Assembly (NCBI RefSeq): GCF_002979535.1
Contig: NZ_PCPB01000001.1
Coordinates: 248,001 to 312,000, forward strand
DNA from: Brevundimonas sp. MYb52
Lineage (GTDB): Bacteria; Pseudomonadota; Alphaproteobacteria; Caulobacterales; Caulobacteraceae
Direction: 5' to 3'
Length of the DNA stretch: 64,000 bases
Each line of letters opens with the position of its first letter. The stretch's first letter is position 1. The position numbers were made by a program, and so were the translations under genes. Below are positions 43,160-52,314 of this stretch, piece after piece. The notes under the pieces are model-generated. The model was not told the DNA's origin and did not search any database. It saw only the letters and a program-made list of their open reading frames with translations.

Positions 43160-43189
43160 GTCCGGGGCCGCTTGCCAGCGGCTCCGGAC
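43160..43189 (+). terminator. Hairpin after gor
   Basis: GTCCGGGGCCGCT-TGCC-AGCGGCTCCGGAC, a 13-bp stem with one G-T pair. It begins eight bases after the gor stop and lacks a T run. It likely limits read-through into the next gene. Confidence 0.55.
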
Positions 43190-43228
43190 GCGCGCCTTAT
43201 GCGGCCCAGCTGTTTCGGAGGTCGTCTT

Positions 43229-43975
43229 ATGAAGTCCCGCCTGCTCGCCGCCGCCCTGTCCGCCCTGCTGGTCGCCGCCGCCTCGCCGGTCCTGGCCCAG
43301 AACGCCCCTTCGGCCCTGGTGCAAAGCGCCGTCGCCGACACCTTGCGCCCCGCCGACGAGGTCGCCCGCGACCCCCTGCGTCACCCCGCCGAAATCCTCG
43401 CCTTCGCCCAGCTTCAACCCGGCCAGCGCGTCGCCGACATCCGCCCCGGCGCCGGTTATTTCACCCGCCTCTTCTCCCGCGTGGTGGGCGAGGGCGGCCA
43501 CGTCTACGCCTTCGTGCCGAACAAGACCGCAGAGCGTGAAAACCCGCGCGCCGACGCCCTGGTCGCCGCCTATCCCAACGTCAGCCGCGTCAACGGCGAC
43601 CTGGACGCCATGACTTTCGACCAGCCCCTGGACGTGGTCTTCATGAGCCAGGAATACCATGACTTCCACATCCCCCGTTTCGGTGTGGATGTGACCAAGA
43701 TGAACGCCGACATCTTCAAGGCGCTGAAGCCCGGCGGTCTGTTCGTGGTCATCGACCATCAGGCCGCGCCCGGCGCCGGCAACACCGCCGTCGAGACCCT
43801 GCACCGCATCGAGGGGGCCCAACTGCGCAAGGAAGTCGAGGCCGCCGGCTTTGTCTTCGACGGCGAGACTACCGTCGTTGCGAACCCCGCCGACGACCAC
43901 ACGTTGAACGTCTTTGACGAGGCCATTCGCGGCAAGACCGACCAGTTCGTCTATCGCTTCAGAAAGCCGCGCTGA
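43229..43975 (+). CDS. Exported class I methyltransferase-like protein, paralogue 1
   Basis: 248 residues from the ATG at 43229 (GGAGG at 43217-43221). A signal peptide ends ASPVLAQN. The domain has the class I SAM fold; motif I reads VADIRPGAGYFTRLFS, followed by LKPGGLFVVIDHQA. Such exported methyltransferase-like proteins are frequent in Caulobacterales. SAM is not known in the periplasm, so the role is uncertain. A second gene of the same length follows 28 bases later. Confidence 0.8.
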   Translation: MKSRLLAAALSALLVAAASPVLAQNAPSALVQSAVADTLRPADEVARDPLRHPAEILAFAQLQPGQRVADIRPGAGYFTRLFSRVVGEGGHVYAFVPNKTAERENPRADALVAAYPNVSRVNGDLDAMTFDQPLDVVFMSQEYHDFHIPRFGVDVTKMNADIFKALKPGGLFVVIDHQAAPGAGNTAVETLHRIEGAQLRKEVEAAGFVFDGETTVVANPADDHTLNVFDEAIRGKTDQFVYRFRKPR

Positions 43976-44003
43976 ACCGGCTGAAATCAAAGGAGGAGTA
44001 GCT

Positions 44004-44750
44004 GTGCGTCCCTTCCTCGCCCTCGTTGTCGCCGCCTCGCTGGCGGCCACCGCGCCGGTCGTCTCGGCCCAGACGGCGCCCGCCTATGAAGCCGCTTTGG
44101 CCAGTCCCATCCGCACGACCGAGGACCGGGCGCGCGACACGACCCGCCACGCCGCCGACACCCTGGCCTTCGCCGAGGTGAAGCCGGGTCAGAAGATCGC
44201 CGACATGATCATCGGCGGCGGCTACTTTACCCGCCTGTTCTCCGCCGCTGTCGGACCCGAGGGCCATGTCACTGCCTGGCAACCGGCCGAGTTCATCGGC
44301 TTCCAGGCCAGCTATGGCGAGGCCCTGGCCGCCGCCGCCACGCTCGACAACGCCGACGGCATCAACTCGCCCATCGGCGCGCCGGAATGGCCCGAAGGTC
44401 TGGACCTGATCTTCACCGCCCAGAACTACCACGACCTGCACCTCAAACCCTTCGCGGCGGACACGGCGGCCAGGGTCAACGCCGCAGCCTTCAAGGCCCT
44501 GAAGCCGGGCGGCCTCTATGTCATCATCGACCATGAGGCGGCGGCGGGCGCCGGGCCGGAGGCCCCCGACAGCCTGCACCGCATCGAGGTCGATCAGGTC
44601 AGGCGCGAGGTCGAGGCGGCGGGCTTTGTCCTGGACGGCTCCAGCGACCTTCTGGCCCGCGCTGACGACCCGCGCACGGCCAATGTCTTCGACCCGTCCA
44701 TTCGCGGCAAGACCAGCCAGTTCATGCTGCGGTTCAGAAAACCCGCCTGA
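44004..44750 (+). CDS. Exported class I methyltransferase-like protein, paralogue 2
   Basis: 248 residues from a GTG at 44004, with a strong AAAGGAGG just before it. A signal peptide ends VVSAQT. It shares the order and many motifs with the preceding gene (GGGYFTRLFS, LKPGGLYVIIDHEA, and the C-terminal IRGKTSQFMLRFRKP), so the two arose by duplication. Motif I is altered: IADMIIGGGYF lacks the usual acidic-x-G-x-G spacing, so SAM binding is doubtful. Confidence 0.8.
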   Translation: MRPFLALVVAASLAATAPVVSAQTAPAYEAALASPIRTTEDRARDTTRHAADTLAFAEVKPGQKIADMIIGGGYFTRLFSAAVGPEGHVTAWQPAEFIGFQASYGEALAAAATLDNADGINSPIGAPEWPEGLDLIFTAQNYHDLHLKPFAADTAARVNAAAFKALKPGGLYVIIDHEAAAGAGPEAPDSLHRIEVDQVRREVEAAGFVLDGSSDLLARADDPRTANVFDPSIRGKTSQFMLRFRKPA

Positions 44751-44832
44751 ACCGAAACTGTCGAACAGGTGACTGGCGAAGCGGGCGGGGAGGGGCTAAC
44801 CCTGCCCCAAAATCCATAAGGGAAACGCTCAG

Positions 44833-45732
44833 ATGACTCGCATCGCCTTCATCGGTCTCGGCAACATGGGCGGCGGCATGGCCGCCAATCAGGCCAAGGC
44901 AGGGCATGACGTCGCCGCCTTCGACCTGTCGCCCGCCGCGCTGGAACGCGCCGCCGAGGCCGGTTGCCGCACGGTCGCCTCGGTCGCCGAGGCCGTGAAG
45001 GACGCCGAGATCGTCATCACCATGCTGCCCGCCGGTCCCCACGTCCTCAGCGTCTATTCCGAACAGATCATCGGCGCCGCCCCGTCCAGCGCCCTGCTGC
45101 TGGACTGCTCGACCATCGACGTGGAGACGGCGCGCAAGGTCGCCGGCCTGGCCAAGGACGCCGGCTACGCCTTCGCCGACGCCCCCGTCTCGGGCGGCAC
45201 CGCCGCCGCCGACGCCGGGACTCTGGCTTTCATGGTCGGCTGCGACGAGGGTGACTTCGCCCGCGTCGAACCGGCGCTGGACCCGATGAGCCGCATCACC
45301 ATCCGCGCGGGCGACCACGGCGCCGGTCAGGCGGCCAAGATCTGCAACAACATGCTTCTGGGCATCTCCATGGTCGGCACCTGCGAGGCCATCGCCCTGG
45401 CCGAGAAGCTGGGTCTGGAGCCGGAACGCTTCTTCGAGATCGCGTCCAAGTCCTCGGGCCAGTGCTGGTCGGTCAGCAACTACTACCCCTGGGCCGGTCC
45501 GGTCCCGACCGCTCCGTCGAACCGCGACTACGAAGGCGGCTTCGCCACCGCCATGATGCTGAAGGACCTGAAGCTGGCCCAGGACGCCGCCGCCAAGGCC
45601 GGCGCCACCACCCCGCTCGGCGCTCAGGCCGAGGCCCTCTACGCCCTGTTCAACGGCCTCGGCTACGGCGGCAAGGACTTCTCAGCCATGGTCCAGATGC
45701 TGCGCGGGCGGCTGGACACGCTGTCGCAGTGA
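44833..45732 (+). CDS. mmsB: 3-hydroxyisobutyrate dehydrogenase
   Basis: 299 residues. The NAD-binding FIGLGNMGGGMAANQAKAGH, substrate-binding DAPVSGGTAAADAGTL and catalytic-Lys helix GQAAKICNNM are those of the beta-hydroxyacid dehydrogenases; length and the conserved C-terminal KDLKLAQDAA favour 3-hydroxyisobutyrate (valine breakdown). Tartronate semialdehyde reductase is the nearest alternative. Other valine genes are not adjacent. Its stop overlaps the GTG of the next gene (GTGA). Confidence 0.87.
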   Translation: MTRIAFIGLGNMGGGMAANQAKAGHDVAAFDLSPAALERAAEAGCRTVASVAEAVKDAEIVITMLPAGPHVLSVYSEQIIGAAPSSALLLDCSTIDVETARKVAGLAKDAGYAFADAPVSGGTAAADAGTLAFMVGCDEGDFARVEPALDPMSRITIRAGDHGAGQAAKICNNMLLGISMVGTCEAIALAEKLGLEPERFFEIASKSSGQCWSVSNYYPWAGPVPTAPSNRDYEGGFATAMMLKDLKLAQDAAAKAGATTPLGAQAEALYALFNGLGYGGKDFSAMVQMLRGRLDTLSQ

Positions 45733-46925
45733 AGGGGCCGGGGGGGCTTTCTTTGCTGGTGTGCCTGGCGGCGGTCGGTCTGATCGCCGCTGCTCCGGCT
45801 GATCCGCCCTATCGCGCGGCGGTGGGCCTATTTCAGGCGGGGGAGCCTGATCTGGGCCTGACGCCCGCGCCGGGAACCCAGACCTTCACCGTCTTCGCTC
45901 CGGGCGAGACGACGGACCGGTTCAGCAACGGCGTGGTGCTGACGCCCTTCAAGGGGCGGCTCTACGCCCAGTGGCAGAGCTCGGCGCGCGACGAGGATGC
46001 GCCCGACACCTGGGTCGCCTACAGCGTCAGCGACGACGGCGAGACTTGGCGCGCCCCCGTCGCCCTGGCCCATGCGGGCGAGGGCGGGGTGATGCGTTCC
46101 AGCGGCGGGTGGTGGACGGATGGCGAAACCCTGGTCGCCTATGTCAACGTCTGGCCCGACGGTTTCCAGTCGGGCGCAGGCGGTTACGCCGAATACCGGC
46201 TGAGCCAGGACGGCGAGACCTGGAGCGAGCCGCGCCGCGTCATGGGCGCCGATGGCCGCGCGGTCGAGGGCGTCATCGAACAGGACCCGCATCTGATCCG
46301 CGGGCGGCTGATGACGGGCTTCCATCTGCGGCCGGGCATGATCGCCAAGCCCTTCTACACCGACGATCCTCTGGGCCTGACGGGTTGGGCGCAGGGGCGA
46401 ATGCAGAACCTGCCGCGCGACGCCAGCGGTGCAGCGGCCGAGCATGAAAAGCGCCTCAGCCGCGAGATCGAGCCCAGCCTGTTCCAGCGCGGCGACTGCG
46501 CCGTCATGGTCTTCCGCGACGAGGAGCTGAGCTTCCGCCAACTGGCGTCCGAGAGCTGCGACCGGGGCGTCAACTGGACCAACCCGGTCCTGACCGACAT
46601 GCCTGATGCCCGCGCCAAGCAGAGCGCGGGCAATCTGCCCGACGGAACCGCCTATCTGGTCAATGCGCCCAATACCGACCGTCCCCGCATGCCGCTGGCC
46701 GTGACGCTGAGCGACGACGGGCGGGTGTTCGACCGTAGCTTCCTCTTGCGCGGGGCGGGGGACCTGCAACCCCTGCGTTACGAAGGCCAGTACAAGCGGC
46801 CCGGCTATCACTACCCCAAGAGCATCGTCTGGAACGGCGCGCTCTACGTCGGCTACGCGACCAACAAGGAGGACGTGCAGGTGACGCGCGTTCCCCTGTC
46901 AGCCTTGAGCAGCGATCGGCCCTAG
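45729..46925 (+). CDS. Exported sialidase-fold (BNR/Asp-box) protein
   Basis: 398 residues from a GTG at 45729 overlapping the mmsB stop. A signal peptide (LSLLVCLAAVGLIAAAPA) is followed by a six-bladed propeller; two Asp boxes are clear, VSDDGETW and LSQDGETW. The arginine triad and tyrosine of true sialidases cannot be confirmed by eye, so the substrate is open and a non-sialic glycan is possible. Coupling to mmsB looks accidental in function. It is convergent with the next gene (shared CTAG). Confidence 0.75.
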   Translation: MKGPGGLSLLVCLAAVGLIAAAPADPPYRAAVGLFQAGEPDLGLTPAPGTQTFTVFAPGETTDRFSNGVVLTPFKGRLYAQWQSSARDEDAPDTWVAYSVSDDGETWRAPVALAHAGEGGVMRSSGGWWTDGETLVAYVNVWPDGFQSGAGGYAEYRLSQDGETWSEPRRVMGADGRAVEGVIEQDPHLIRGRLMTGFHLRPGMIAKPFYTDDPLGLTGWAQGRMQNLPRDASGAAAEHEKRLSREIEPSLFQRGDCAVMVFRDEELSFRQLASESCDRGVNWTNPVLTDMPDARAKQSAGNLPDGTAYLVNAPNTDRPRMPLAVTLSDDGRVFDRSFLLRGAGDLQPLRYEGQYKRPGYHYPKSIVWNGALYVGYATNKEDVQVTRVPLSALSSDRP

Positions 46926-48010
46926 GCTGGCTGCTGCTGCGTGGCGCAGTGAATGCCGCCGCCCGAGGCGCCCAGGGCGTCGATGTTGAGCTGCACCACC
47001 TCGCGTCCCGGATAGAGGGCGGCCAGGATCTCGCGCGCCTCGGCGTCGGCGCGGCGGTCGCCGAACTGGGGCGCGATCACCGCCCCGTTGCAGACGTAGT
47101 AGTTGACGTAGCTGGAGACGAAATCGTCGCCCGTCGCGCGAATGTCGATCGGCTCCGGCAGACGGGTGATGTCCAGCGGACGCCCGCGCGCATCCGTCGC
47201 CTGTTGCAGGATGCCCAGGGTTTCATGGGCGGCGACCGACCAGGGGTCCTCGGGGTCCAACTCGTCGTCGATCTGGATCAGCACCTGTCCCGGCCCGGTG
47301 AAGCGGGCCAGCGAGTCGATGTGATAGTCGGTGATGTCGGCGTCCTTGACCCCCGGCGCCCAGATCATCTTGCTCGCGCCGATGGCGGCGCCCAGGCGTT
47401 CTGCGATCTGATCCGCGCTCAGGCCCGGATTTCGGTTGTCGTTCACCCAGCAACTGGCGTGGGCCATCATGGTCCCGGCGCCGTCGTGCTCCAGCCCGCC
47501 CTGTTCCCCGATCACCCCGCTGTCGATCAGCGACAGGCCCAGCCGCGCCGCAACCCGCTCAGCGATCAGGCCGTCATTGCCGTGGCGCTGCTTGTCGCCC
47601 CAGCCGTTGAAGCGGATGTGGGCTATGGCCAGTTCGCCGTCCGCATCCTTGACGAAGGTCGGACCGCTGTCGCGGCACCACAGGTCGTCGGTCGGAATGT
47701 CCCAGAACTCGACCCCCTCGCCGAAGCGATCGCGGTTCAGACCGCGCGCGCCGGGGGCGGCCATCATGGCCACGGGCTCATGTTCACTGATGGCGTTGGC
47801 GATGGCGAGGATGTTGGCCTGAACCGCCGCCAGATCGCGCGCGCCATAGACATCGACGCTGACCGGCCACTGCATCAGGGTTCGGGTGTGGCGCTCGCTT
47901 TCCATCGGCATTTCATAGCGCGGGGCCGAGGCGAGGGTGGGGGCGGCGCAGCCGGCGGCTCCCACGCCAAGAGCGGCGATTCCAGTCTGGATGGCGTGTC
48001 GTCTGTTCAT
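46922..48010 (-). CDS. Exported agmatine deiminase / peptidylarginine deiminase-like protein
   Basis: 362 residues. The N terminus, MNRRHAIQTGIAALGVGAAGC, has twin arginines and a lipobox-like Cys21, so export is likely. The body has the guanidino-group-modifying fold: DLWCRDSGPTFV, EHDGAGTMM, and the catalytic Cys in GGGIHCATQQQP at the C terminus. Known cytoplasmic agmatine deiminases make N-carbamoylputrescine; an exported form could act on external agmatine or arginine. The gene is divergent from hemA. Confidence 0.82.
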   Translation of the reverse strand: MNRRHAIQTGIAALGVGAAGCAAPTLASAPRYEMPMESERHTRTLMQWPVSVDVYGARDLAAVQANILAIANAISEHEPVAMMAAPGARGLNRDRFGEGVEFWDIPTDDLWCRDSGPTFVKDADGELAIAHIRFNGWGDKQRHGNDGLIAERVAARLGLSLIDSGVIGEQGGLEHDGAGTMMAHASCWVNDNRNPGLSADQIAERLGAAIGASKMIWAPGVKDADITDYHIDSLARFTGPGQVLIQIDDELDPEDPWSVAAHETLGILQQATDARGRPLDITRLPEPIDIRATGDDFVSSYVNYYVCNGAVIAPQFGDRRADAEAREILAALYPGREVVQLNIDALGASGGGIHCATQQQPA

Positions 48011-48074
48011 GACGCCCGAGCCTAGGCGGGGCTGTCAGACGGTCAAGTCGCAAGCCTGTGTGAAATGCGTGAGG

Positions 48075-48089
48075 TGAGAATCGTTATCA
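48075..48089. promoter_or_regulatory. Fur-type box upstream of hemA
   Basis: TGAGAATCGTTATCA matches the 7-1-7 Fur consensus TGATAAT-N-ATTATCA at 12 of 14 defined positions. It lies between the divergent deiminase-like gene and hemA, where iron control of haem synthesis is expected. Irr or Fur could bind; the sequence alone does not decide. Confidence 0.55.
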
Positions 48090-48190
48090 ATTAAGGGGTT
48101 GGGACGTTTTGTCCGGCTCAGAACATGGACAACGCTGAGCGGCGAGCGCAATTAGGCGCACAAAGCTGTATAAGCGAAAGAACTACCGTC

Positions 48191-49417
48191 TTGTTCGACT
48201 ATAAAGCCGCCTTTCAGAACTCGGTGGAGCAGGTCCGCAACGAAGGGCGTTATCGCGTCTTCGCTGACCTGAAACGCGTGCGCGGTCAGTTCCCGCAAGC
48301 GGTGCGCCGCCGCGAGGACGGCTCCGAGCAGGACGTCGTGGTCTGGTGCTCCAACGACTATCTGGGCATGGGCCAGCATCCGATGGTGCTGGACGCCATG
48401 ACCGCCGAGATCGAGTCCGTGGGCGCCGGCGCTGGCGGCACGCGCAACATTTCCGGCACCACCCGTTCGGCGGTCGATCTGGAAGCCGAGCTGGCCAGCT
48501 GGCACCAGAAGGAAGCGGCCCTGCTGTTCACCTCGGGCTATGTGGCCAACGAGGCGACTCTGTCGACCCTGCAGAAGATCCTGCCGGGCCTGATCATCTT
48601 CTCCGACGCCCTGAACCACGCCTCGATGATCGAGGGCATCCGCCACGGCGGCGGTCCGCGCCACATCTTCCGCCACAACGACCTTGAACACCTCGAAGAA
48701 CTGCTGGCCGCCGCGCCGGTTGATGCGCCCAAGCTGGTCGCCTTCGAGAGCGTCTATTCGATGGACGGCGACATCGCCGACATCGCCGGGACCATCGCCC
48801 TGGCCAGGAAATACGGCGCCATGACCTATCTGGACGAGGTCCACGCGGTCGGCCTCTACGGCGAAACCGGCGCGGGCGTGGCCGAGCGCGACGGCGTGCT
48901 GGACGGCATCGACATCGTCGAATGCACCCTGGGCAAGGCCATTGGCGTCATGGGCGGCTACATCGCCGCCGACGCGGTGATCGTGGACGCGGTGCGCAGT
49001 TGGGCCTCGGGCTTCATCTTCACCACCAGCCTGCCGCCCGCCCTGACCGCCGGCGCCCTGGCCTCGGTGCGCCACCTCAAGGCCCACCCGGAACTGCGCG
49101 TCGCCCATCAGGAACGCGCCGAGACCCTGAAGCGCCGCCTGCTGGAAGCCGGCATCCCGGTCCTGCCCAGCGTCAGCCACATCGTCCCGGTCCACGTCGG
49201 CAACCCGGTCCACTGCAAGCTGATCTCGGACATGCTGCTGGAAGAGCACGGCATCTACGTTCAGCCGATCAACTACCCGACTGTGCCCAAGGGCACCGAG
49301 CGCCTGCGTTTCACCCCGTCGCCGAACCATGACGACGGCATGATCGACAAGCTGGTCGATGCGATGGACAAGCTGTTCTCGCACTGCAACGTCGCGCGTC
49401 GCCCGGTCGCCGCATGA
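48191..49417 (+). CDS. hemA: 5-aminolevulinate synthase
   Basis: 408 residues from the TTG at 48191, where the protein would begin MFDYKAAFQ as in relatives; an ATG at 48125 in the same frame adds 22 residues of unlikely sequence. It is a PLP alpha-oxoamine synthase: [12 protein letters not shown], the substrate loop [24 protein letters not shown] and the PLP lysine in [13 protein letters not shown]. It condenses glycine and succinyl-CoA, the first step of haem synthesis in alphaproteobacteria. A Fur-type box lies upstream. The next gene overlaps its stop. Confidence 0.94.
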   Translation: MFDYKAAFQNSVEQVRNEGRYRVFADLKRVRGQFPQAVRRREDGSEQDVVVWCSNDYLGMGQHPMVLDAMTAEIESVGAGAGGTRNISGTTRSAVDLEAELASWHQKEAALLFTSGYVANEATLSTLQKILPGLIIFSDALNHASMIEGIRHGGGPRHIFRHNDLEHLEELLAAAPVDAPKLVAFESVYSMDGDIADIAGTIALARKYGAMTYLDEVHAVGLYGETGAGVAERDGVLDGIDIVECTLGKAIGVMGGYIAADAVIVDAVRSWASGFIFTTSLPPALTAGALASVRHLKAHPELRVAHQERAETLKRRLLEAGIPVLPSVSHIVPVHVGNPVHCKLISDMLLEEHGIYVQPINYPTVPKGTERLRFTPSPNHDDGMIDKLVDAMDKLFSHCNVARRPVAA

Positions 49418-49602
49418 CGACCGATGCCGAACTCGGCGAAGTCATCGTCGAGTTCGTCCGCAACGGAACCTATGTGAAGTGCTCGGCCGTTCACACGGCC
49501 ACAGGCGTCGAGGTCTCGGCTATGGGCCCGGCGCTGGAACCGCGCGCGGTCGAACGGGTCGCCATCGCCAAGCTGAAACGCGCCCTGGCGACCCGTCGCT
49601 GA
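49414..49602 (+). CDS. Small conserved protein, DUF6898-like
   Basis: 62 residues; ATG overlaps the hemA stop (ATGA). Stretches [15 protein letters not shown] and [11 protein letters not shown] are typical of a small alphaproteobacterial family of unknown function, in which a serine-glycine-proline turn follows a beta hairpin. Translational coupling with hemA suggests production together, but no role in haem synthesis is established. Confidence 0.7.
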   Translation: MTTDAELGEVIVEFVRNGTYVKCSAVHTATGVEVSAMGPALEPRAVERVAIAKLKRALATRR

Positions 49603-49611
49603 TCTCGGGCG

Positions 49612-50364
49612 TCAGGCGGTCTGACGACGACGGTGCAGGTTCAGCGCCGCGCCGCCGGCCAGCAGGACGCCCAGCAGGATCATCGCCCATTCCGACAGGG
49701 TCGGCACCGGCGCGGGCGGCGAGGGCGGGGTGAGCGACATGGTCACGGCGCTGGCCTGAGCCTGAGACGCCCCCTCGGCAGGAGTGACTGTTGTCTGCAA
49801 GCATCCGGCGCCCGGCGTATTGGTGGGCGCATTGCTGACGGTGTGTCGCGTCAGGCATCGCGCATTGTTGTCGACCGAAACCGCCGGGTGGACCGAGGTG
49901 AAATAGATCGTCGCGACACGGGCCTGCACATCGTTCGACGGCACAGCCGAGACATTGAACGGCGCGCCGTTCGTCTTGTCGAACTTGAACTCAAAGGCCG
50001 TAATGACGCCGTTGGCGTCGGTGCTGACATTGGCGAAGTTGATGACCATGTCCGGGTCGGGAATGCCGGCGTTCAGCAGGGTGTAGGTGTTCTGGCCGTC
50101 GCTGAGCTGGAAATCGTCGATCATGTGGCCGACGTCGTCAGTCTGGACGTTGAGGTCAGGGTCCAGCGAGCCGAAGAAGGTGATCGTCCCGCTCAGACGT
50201 TGCCCAGACGCATAGGTCTTGCACACGCCCACCGGGCAGGCCGTGGGGTCGATGGTCGAGGTATAGGGCGCGCTTTGCACATAATAGACGACGGGGCCTG
50301 CCGCTGCCGCCTGGGTCGCCCAAAGGCTCAACGCCGCGACGGCGCATCCGATCAACTGCTTCAT
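49612..50364 (-). CDS. IPTL-CTERM surface protein
   Basis: 250 residues from the ATG at 50364 (GGGGGAAG upstream). A signal peptide ends QAAAAGP. The central domain is a beta-rich secreted module with Asn/Thr and two Cys (ACPVGVCKTY). The C terminus is [11 protein letters not shown], a hydrophobic segment LAGGAAL and RRR, a sorting signal of the IPTL-CTERM class thought to be handled by exosortase H. The tail is nearly identical to that of the ubiquitin protein at 34052. The body is not recognised. Confidence 0.83.
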   Translation of the reverse strand: MKQLIGCAVAALSLWATQAAAAGPVVYYVQSAPYTSTIDPTACPVGVCKTYASGQRLSGTITFFGSLDPDLNVQTDDVGHMIDDFQLSDGQNTYTLLNAGIPDPDMVINFANVSTDANGVITAFEFKFDKTNGAPFNVSAVPSNDVQARVATIYFTSVHPAVSVDNNARCLTRHTVSNAPTNTPGAGCLQTTVTPAEGASQAQASAVTMSLTPPSPPAPVPTLSEWAMILLGVLLAGGAALNLHRRRQTA

Positions 50365-50541
50365 GGTTCTTCCCCCTGGTTTGGCGGCCACCATAAAGCT
50401 TGACGTTATCTGACGCACTCAAATTGTAACATTGGTATCTTGAAGCGGGCGTCCAGTGGCCGGCCACTAGATGTTGTGGTGTTCGGCGGCGCGGCCTAGA
50501 TAGGGGCGCCGTTTTCGCTCCAGCCTTCGGGATGCCCGCCA

Positions 50542-51825
50542 GTGACCGCCTTCACCCACGACGCATACTTCTCCAAGAGCCTCGCCGACGCCGATCCGGC
50601 GATCTTCAAGGGCATCCAGGGCGAACTGGGCCGCCAGAAGGAGCAGATCGAGCTGATCGCTTCTGAAAACATCGTCTCGCAGGCGGTGCTGGACGCGCAG
50701 GGTTCGGTGCTGACCAACAAATACGCCGAGGGCTATCCCGGCCGTCGCTATTACGGCGGTTGCGAGTTCGTGGACGTCACCGAGGACCTGGCCCGCGAAC
50801 GCGCCAAGGAGCTGTTCGGCGCCGCCTTCGCCAACGTCCAGCCCCACTCGGGCGCCCAGGCCAACCAGGCCGTCTTCTTCACCCTGCTGCAGCCCGGCGA
50901 CACCTTCCTGGGCATGGACCTGGCCTGCGGCGGTCACCTGACGCACGGCTCCCCGGCCAACCAGTCGGGCAAGTGGTTCCGCCCCGTGACCTACAAGGTG
51001 TCGGAAGACACCCACCTGATCGACTATGACCACGTCGCCGAAATGGCCCAGAAGGAGAAGCCCAAGCTGATCCTGGCCGGCGCCTCGGCCTATTCGCGTC
51101 ACATCGACTTTGCGCGCTTCCGCGAAATCGCTGACAGCGTCGGCGCCTATCTGATGGTCGACATGGCTCACTACGCCGGTCTGATCGCCGGCGGCGTCTA
51201 TCCCGACCCGATCCCGCACGCCCACGTCGTCACCACCACGACGCACAAGACCCTGCGCGGTCCGCGCGGCGGCATGATCCTGTCCAACGACGCGGACCTG
51301 GGCAAGAAGATCAACTCGGCCGTCTTCCCCGGCCTGCAGGGCGGCCCGCTGGAACATGTCATCGCCGCCAAGGCCGTGGCCTTCGGTGAAGCCCTGAAGC
51401 CCGAGTTCAAGGGCTATGCCCAACAGGTCGTCAAGAACGCCCAGGCCCTGTCGGGCGTCCTGATCGAGCGCGGCCTGGCCATCGTCTCGGGCGGCACCGA
51501 CAGCCACCTGATGCTGGTCGATCTGCGTCCCAAGGGCGTGACCGGCAAGGCCACCGAGCATGAGCTCGAAAAGGCGCTGATGACCTGCAACAAGAACGGC
51601 GTGCCGTTCGACACCGCGCCCTTCACCGTCACCTCGGGCGTCCGTCTGGGCACCCCGGCCGGCACCACGCGCGGCTTCGGCGAGGAAGAGTTCAAGCAGA
51701 TCGGCCACTGGATCGCCGACGTCGTCTCGTCGATGAACGGCGGCGACGAAGCCGATCCGGCCGTCGTCGCGGGCGTCGCCGCCCAGGTGCGCGAACTGAC
51801 CGCGCGCTTCCCGATCTACCGCTAA
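50542..51825 (+). CDS. glyA: Serine hydroxymethyltransferase
   Basis: 427 residues from a GTG at 50542. PLP enzyme of the aspartate aminotransferase fold: [30 protein letters not shown] and the PLP-lysine site [15 protein letters not shown] are visible. It makes glycine and 5,10-methylene-THF from serine. It is the first gene of a long run with nrdR and the riboflavin genes; the glycine product also feeds hemA. Confidence 0.96.
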   Translation: MTAFTHDAYFSKSLADADPAIFKGIQGELGRQKEQIELIASENIVSQAVLDAQGSVLTNKYAEGYPGRRYYGGCEFVDVTEDLARERAKELFGAAFANVQPHSGAQANQAVFFTLLQPGDTFLGMDLACGGHLTHGSPANQSGKWFRPVTYKVSEDTHLIDYDHVAEMAQKEKPKLILAGASAYSRHIDFARFREIADSVGAYLMVDMAHYAGLIAGGVYPDPIPHAHVVTTTTHKTLRGPRGGMILSNDADLGKKINSAVFPGLQGGPLEHVIAAKAVAFGEALKPEFKGYAQQVVKNAQALSGVLIERGLAIVSGGTDSHLMLVDLRPKGVTGKATEHELEKALMTCNKNGVPFDTAPFTVTSGVRLGTPAGTTRGFGEEEFKQIGHWIADVVSSMNGGDEADPAVVAGVAAQVRELTARFPIYR

Positions 51826-51837
51826 GGGACCGACTGG

Positions 51838-52314
51838 ATGAAGTGCCCCTTCTGCGGAAACGCCGACACCCAGGTCAAGGACAGCCGCCCGTCTGACGAC
51901 GGCGCGGCCATCCGCCGCCGTCGGTCCTGCCCGCAGTGCAACGGGCGCTTCACCACCTTCGAGCGGGTGCAGCTGCGCGAACTGGTCATCCTGAAACGGA
52001 ACGGTCGCCGCACCCCCTTCGACCGCGACAAGCTGGAACGCTCGCTGGGCATCGCCCTGCGGAAACGCCCGGTCCAGCCCGATCAGGTCGAACTGCTGGT
52101 CAGCCGCATCGTGCGCCAGCTGGAAAGCCTGGGCGAGACGGAAATCCCGTCCAGCATCGTCGGCGACTTCATCATGAAGGCGCTGAAGTCGGTCGATGAG
52201 GTCGCCTACGTCCGCTACGCCTCGGTCTACAAGGACTTCCGCCACACCGGCGACTTCGCCAAATTCCTCGGCGACGAAGGCTTCGACGAGACCAAGCCCG
52301 ACGACCCTCGCTGA
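51838..52314 (+). CDS. nrdR: Transcriptional repressor NrdR
   Basis: 158 residues. A zinc ribbon (CPFCGN ... [12 protein letters not shown]) is followed by an ATP-cone (about residues 49-139). It represses ribonucleotide reductase genes in response to ATP/dATP. The stop TGA overlaps the ribD start (TGATG). glyA-nrdR-rib order is common in alphaproteobacteria. Confidence 0.95.
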   Translation: MKCPFCGNADTQVKDSRPSDDGAAIRRRRSCPQCNGRFTTFERVQLRELVILKRNGRRTPFDRDKLERSLGIALRKRPVQPDQVELLVSRIVRQLESLGETEIPSSIVGDFIMKALKSVDEVAYVRYASVYKDFRHTGDFAKFLGDEGFDETKPDDPR

